From NCBI GenBank assembly GCA_003241215.1, contig QFOL01000091.1:1-13032 (forward strand): a DNA stretch of 13,032 nucleotides, given 5' to 3'. The notes below the pieces were generated by a model. It saw only the letters and a list, made by a program, of their open reading frames with translations. It had not been told where the DNA came from and searched no databases. Of this stretch, positions 12,421 to 13,032 are shown piece by piece. Numbering within the stretch: position 1 is the stretch's first letter; each line of letters starts with the position of its first letter. Both the position numbers and the translations under genes were made by a program. The stretch comes from Agrobacterium fabrum. Lineage in GTDB: Bacteria; Pseudomonadota; Alphaproteobacteria; Rhizobiales; Rhizobiaceae.

Positions 12421-13032
12421 TCAGTAGCTTCCGCGTGAAAGGCACACGGCGGGAATGGTCTTGACGATGATGAAGACATCCTGCCGCATCGACCAGTTCT
12501 GAACATATTGCGTGTCGAAAGCGACGCGGGTCTTGTAGGATACGTCGTTACGGCCGCTGATCTGCCACAGGCCGGTCAGGCCCGGACGGGTGCTGAGATA
12601 ATAAGCGGCAGCGCTTTCATAATAGCTCAGTTCCTCATCGACGACCGGGCGCGGGCCAACCACGCTCATTTCACCGCGGATGATATTGAGGAGCTGGGGC
12701 AGTTCGTCGAGCGAAAGCTTGCGAAGCACGGCGCCGACGGCCGTAACACGCGGGTCGTTCTTGAGCTTGCGGGTAGCGCGCCATTCTTCGGCGGCTTCCG
12801 GATTGGCGGCAAGATATTGCCGCAAAATCTCGTCGCCGTTCATCGCCATCGTCCTGAATTTCAGGCAATGGAAATAGCGGCCATTATGTCCCACACGCCG
12901 GTGACCGTAAAAGATCGGGCCGGGATCGGACATTTTCACCAGTGCGGCGATCAACAGGAATATCGGGCTGAAGATGAGCAGCGCAAGCGCAGCCGACGTC
13001 ATATCGAAGCTGCGTTTTGCGATGCCCCCGAT
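12421..13032 (-). CDS. exoY: ExoY-like polyprenyl-phosphate sugar-1-phosphate transferase (5' end outside window)
   Basis: 203 residues of the C-terminal bacterial sugar transferase domain are visible; the frame stays open to the window edge (IGGIAKRSFD precedes the first internal Met at 13002), so the true start lies beyond it. After a membrane helix (ALALLIFSPIFLLIAALVK) come the family motifs GHRRVGHNGRYFHCLKFRTM, KLSLDELPQLLNI, GEMSVVGPRPV and RPGLTGLWQISGRN. These enzymes move a sugar-1-phosphate from a UDP-sugar to undecaprenyl phosphate at the cytoplasmic side of the inner membrane, the first committed step of exopolysaccharide repeat assembly. No long N-terminal multi-membrane domain can be judged from here, so ExoY-type versus WbaP/PssA-like full length is unresolved. 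The downstream ExoF- and ExoQ-like genes support an exopolysaccharide role. Confidence 0.93.
   Translation of the reverse strand: MGGIAKRSFDMTSAALALLIFSPIFLLIAALVKMSDPGPIFYGHRRVGHNGRYFHCLKFRTMAMNGDEILRQYLAANPEAAEEWRATRKLKNDPRVTAVGAVLRKLSLDELPQLLNIIRGEMSVVGPRPVVDEELSYYESAAAYYLSTRPGLTGLWQISGRNDVSYKTRVAFDTQYVQNWSMRQDVFIIVKTIPAVCLSRGSY

Noticed and set aside
1..13032. tRNA, rRNA, CRISPR arrays, insertion sequences or prophage genes
   Set aside because: No cloverleaf-like sequence, regular direct-repeat array, transposase motif or phage structural gene was recognised on either strand.

Overview
The window looks like chromosomal or chromid DNA of a member of the Rhizobiales, most probably Agrobacterium/Rhizobium. 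The reasons are a GC-rich coding bias, ExoY/ExoF/ExoQ-type exopolysaccharide genes, a PrtD/PrsD-type type I secretion transporter, a palindromic repeat of the kind scattered through rhizobial intergenic DNA, and a TTAA-N7-TTAA (CtrA-type) site. The genus is inferred from protein style only, because no database search was possible.

Layout. (1) Positions 103-453 encode a small exported protein that converges on a LuxR-family regulator with a degenerate receiver domain (506-1279, minus strand). (2) About 0.9 kb without a convincing gene (1280-2193) separates that regulator from a plus-strand gene group. It holds a CtrA-type box, a perfect 7-1-7 dyad and, at its right edge, a leader able to fold over the ribosome binding site and start codon of the next gene. 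(3) Positions 2194-9002 form an apparent type I secretion locus. It encodes an acidic Asp/Asn/Thr-rich protein with tandem repeats (2194-3159), a 673-residue acidic protein with about four degenerate repeats (3311-5332), an ABC transporter with a long disordered poly-Gly N-terminus (5416-7635) and a HlyD-type membrane fusion protein (7644-9002). An outer-membrane TolC partner is not in the window. (4) A small helical protein with an RNxxxH motif follows (9088-9582). (5) A long inverted repeat (9597-9711) lies at the convergent junction. (6) The minus strand carries a polysaccharide assembly group: ExoY-like initiating sugar transferase (5' end outside the window), ExoF-like periplasmic/outer-membrane export protein, and ExoQ-like Wzy polymerase.

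Working model (inference). ExoY starts a lipid-linked repeat unit, ExoQ polymerises it and ExoF helps export it. The neighbouring type I system would put two acidic, repeat-containing, non-RTX proteins outside the cell, perhaps as matrix or adhesion partners of the polysaccharide. A known analogue of this arrangement is the Sinorhizobium galactoglucan cluster, which carries its own type I transporter and secreted protein. The LuxR regulator next to the long control region is the natural candidate for local control.

The least explained parts are the two putative substrates and the module they seem to share, the Gln in place of the H-loop His in the transporter, the structured leader at 2131-2195, and the ExoQ C-terminus that runs through the palindromic repeat.
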